A stretch of DNA of 52,643 nucleotides, taken from contig JAJRQT010000032.1 of the NCBI GenBank assembly GCA_024280115.1, positions 1 through 52,643 on the forward strand. The letters are read 5' to 3'. Of the stretch, positions 52,482 to 52,643 are shown in pieces. This DNA is from Bacteroidota bacterium. GTDB lineage: Bacteria > Bacteroidota > Bacteroidia > Cytophagales > Cyclobacteriaceae. A program made the translations under genes and the position numbers. The first letter of the stretch is position 1. Every line of letters starts with the position of its first letter. The notes below the pieces were generated by a model. The model was not told the DNA's origin and ran no database searches. It saw only the letters and a list, made by a program, of their open reading frames with translations.

Positions 52482-52643
52482 ATGAAAATTAAGTGCTTTT
52501 TAATAGTTTATTTATCCATCACAATATCCTGCATCAATGCAATTGCTCAGCAGAATTCAGATGTTGATATCATCACTAAAATTCAAAACCTGGATTCCGC
52601 ATCATTATCATTTTCCTTTCATAATACATTGGATGTCAACAAT
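52482..52643 (+). CDS. Exported protein, 5' end only (cut by window edge)
   Basis: The frame starts MKIKCFLIVYLSITISCINA and continues IAQQNSDVDIITKIQNL for 54 codons to the window end. The N-terminus is a signal peptide: lysines, a hydrophobic core, probable cleavage after AIA. The partial mature sequence (SASLSFSFHNTL) is not enough to name a family. It lies 48 bp after the SDR gene in the same direction and could share its transcript. Confidence 0.6.
   Translation, partial: MKIKCFLIVYLSITISCINAIAQQNSDVDIITKIQNLDSASLSFSFHNTLDVNN

Noticed and set aside
1..52643. tRNA genes, CRISPR arrays, insertion sequences and prophage genes
   Set aside because: I looked for acceptor/T-arm patterns, evenly spaced repeats and transposase or integrase motifs in all gaps and genes and found none.

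Overview
This 52.6-kb window is AT-rich chromosomal DNA from a member of the Bacteroidota, most likely a free-living, probably marine, Cytophagales-type bacterium. The evidence is a SusC/SusD pair with ECF sigma factor and FecR anti-sigma, TAnnTTTG promoter elements of the Bacteroidota housekeeping sigma factor, few purine-rich ribosome-binding sites, many lipoproteins, and a fused E1 alpha/beta 2-oxoacid dehydrogenase. The genus cannot be fixed from sequence alone.

Positions 1-27861 are mostly housekeeping. A TetR-type regulator and an ABC1/UbiB kinase form a two-gene unit. A TPR lipoprotein gene follows, interrupted by an in-frame TGA. Then come alanine dehydrogenase, the fused E1 enzyme, a lipoprotein, a LuxE-type adenylating protein, a 41-residue lipoprotein that is easily missed, and an NtrC-type regulator without a DNA-binding domain. 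The gene for RNase P RNA (rnpB) lies just upstream of that regulator on the same strand, and two of its hairpins carry palindromes of a kind also found between genes. Further on are a Smr/DUF2027 protein, a DUF2279 protein, and a very large TamB whose start codon is only 6 bp from that of divergent tsaD. The unit rsmA-mgtE-hydroxyacid dehydrogenase-pentapeptide protein is followed by pdxA, DUF177-rpmF, efp and accB-accC.

Positions 27965-50639 form one long, entirely minus-strand polysaccharide-utilisation region. In transcription order it holds a Cys-type sulfatase, a DUF6786-like lipoprotein, a giant FG-GAP/ASPIC-UnbV lipoprotein, a GH29 alpha-L-fucosidase, ECF sigma, FecR, SusC with an STN domain, SusD, a GH88 unsaturated glucuronyl hydrolase, a Gfo/Idh/MocA oxidoreductase with an exported N-terminus, an FGE-like protein without the catalytic cysteines, a second exported Gfo/Idh/MocA protein, and an exported enolase-superfamily protein. 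The enzymes suggest a sulfated glycan containing fucose and uronic acid. SusC's STN domain, FecR and the ECF sigma factor make up a trans-envelope signalling relay. No polysaccharide lyase, functional sulfatase maturase or cytoplasmic fucose pathway lies in the window, so those steps must be encoded elsewhere.

The least expected signals are RNA-level. A strong intrinsic terminator faces the plus strand inside the susC leader, where no plus-strand gene exists, which suggests an antisense small RNA. Two related terminators with a compensatory base change flank GH88. A large inverted repeat separates susD from GH88, and a MITE-like element lies between the sulfatase and DUF6786 genes. The window ends with an orphan 141-residue protein, an SDR enzyme with Arg in place of the catalytic Lys, and the start of an exported protein cut by the window edge.
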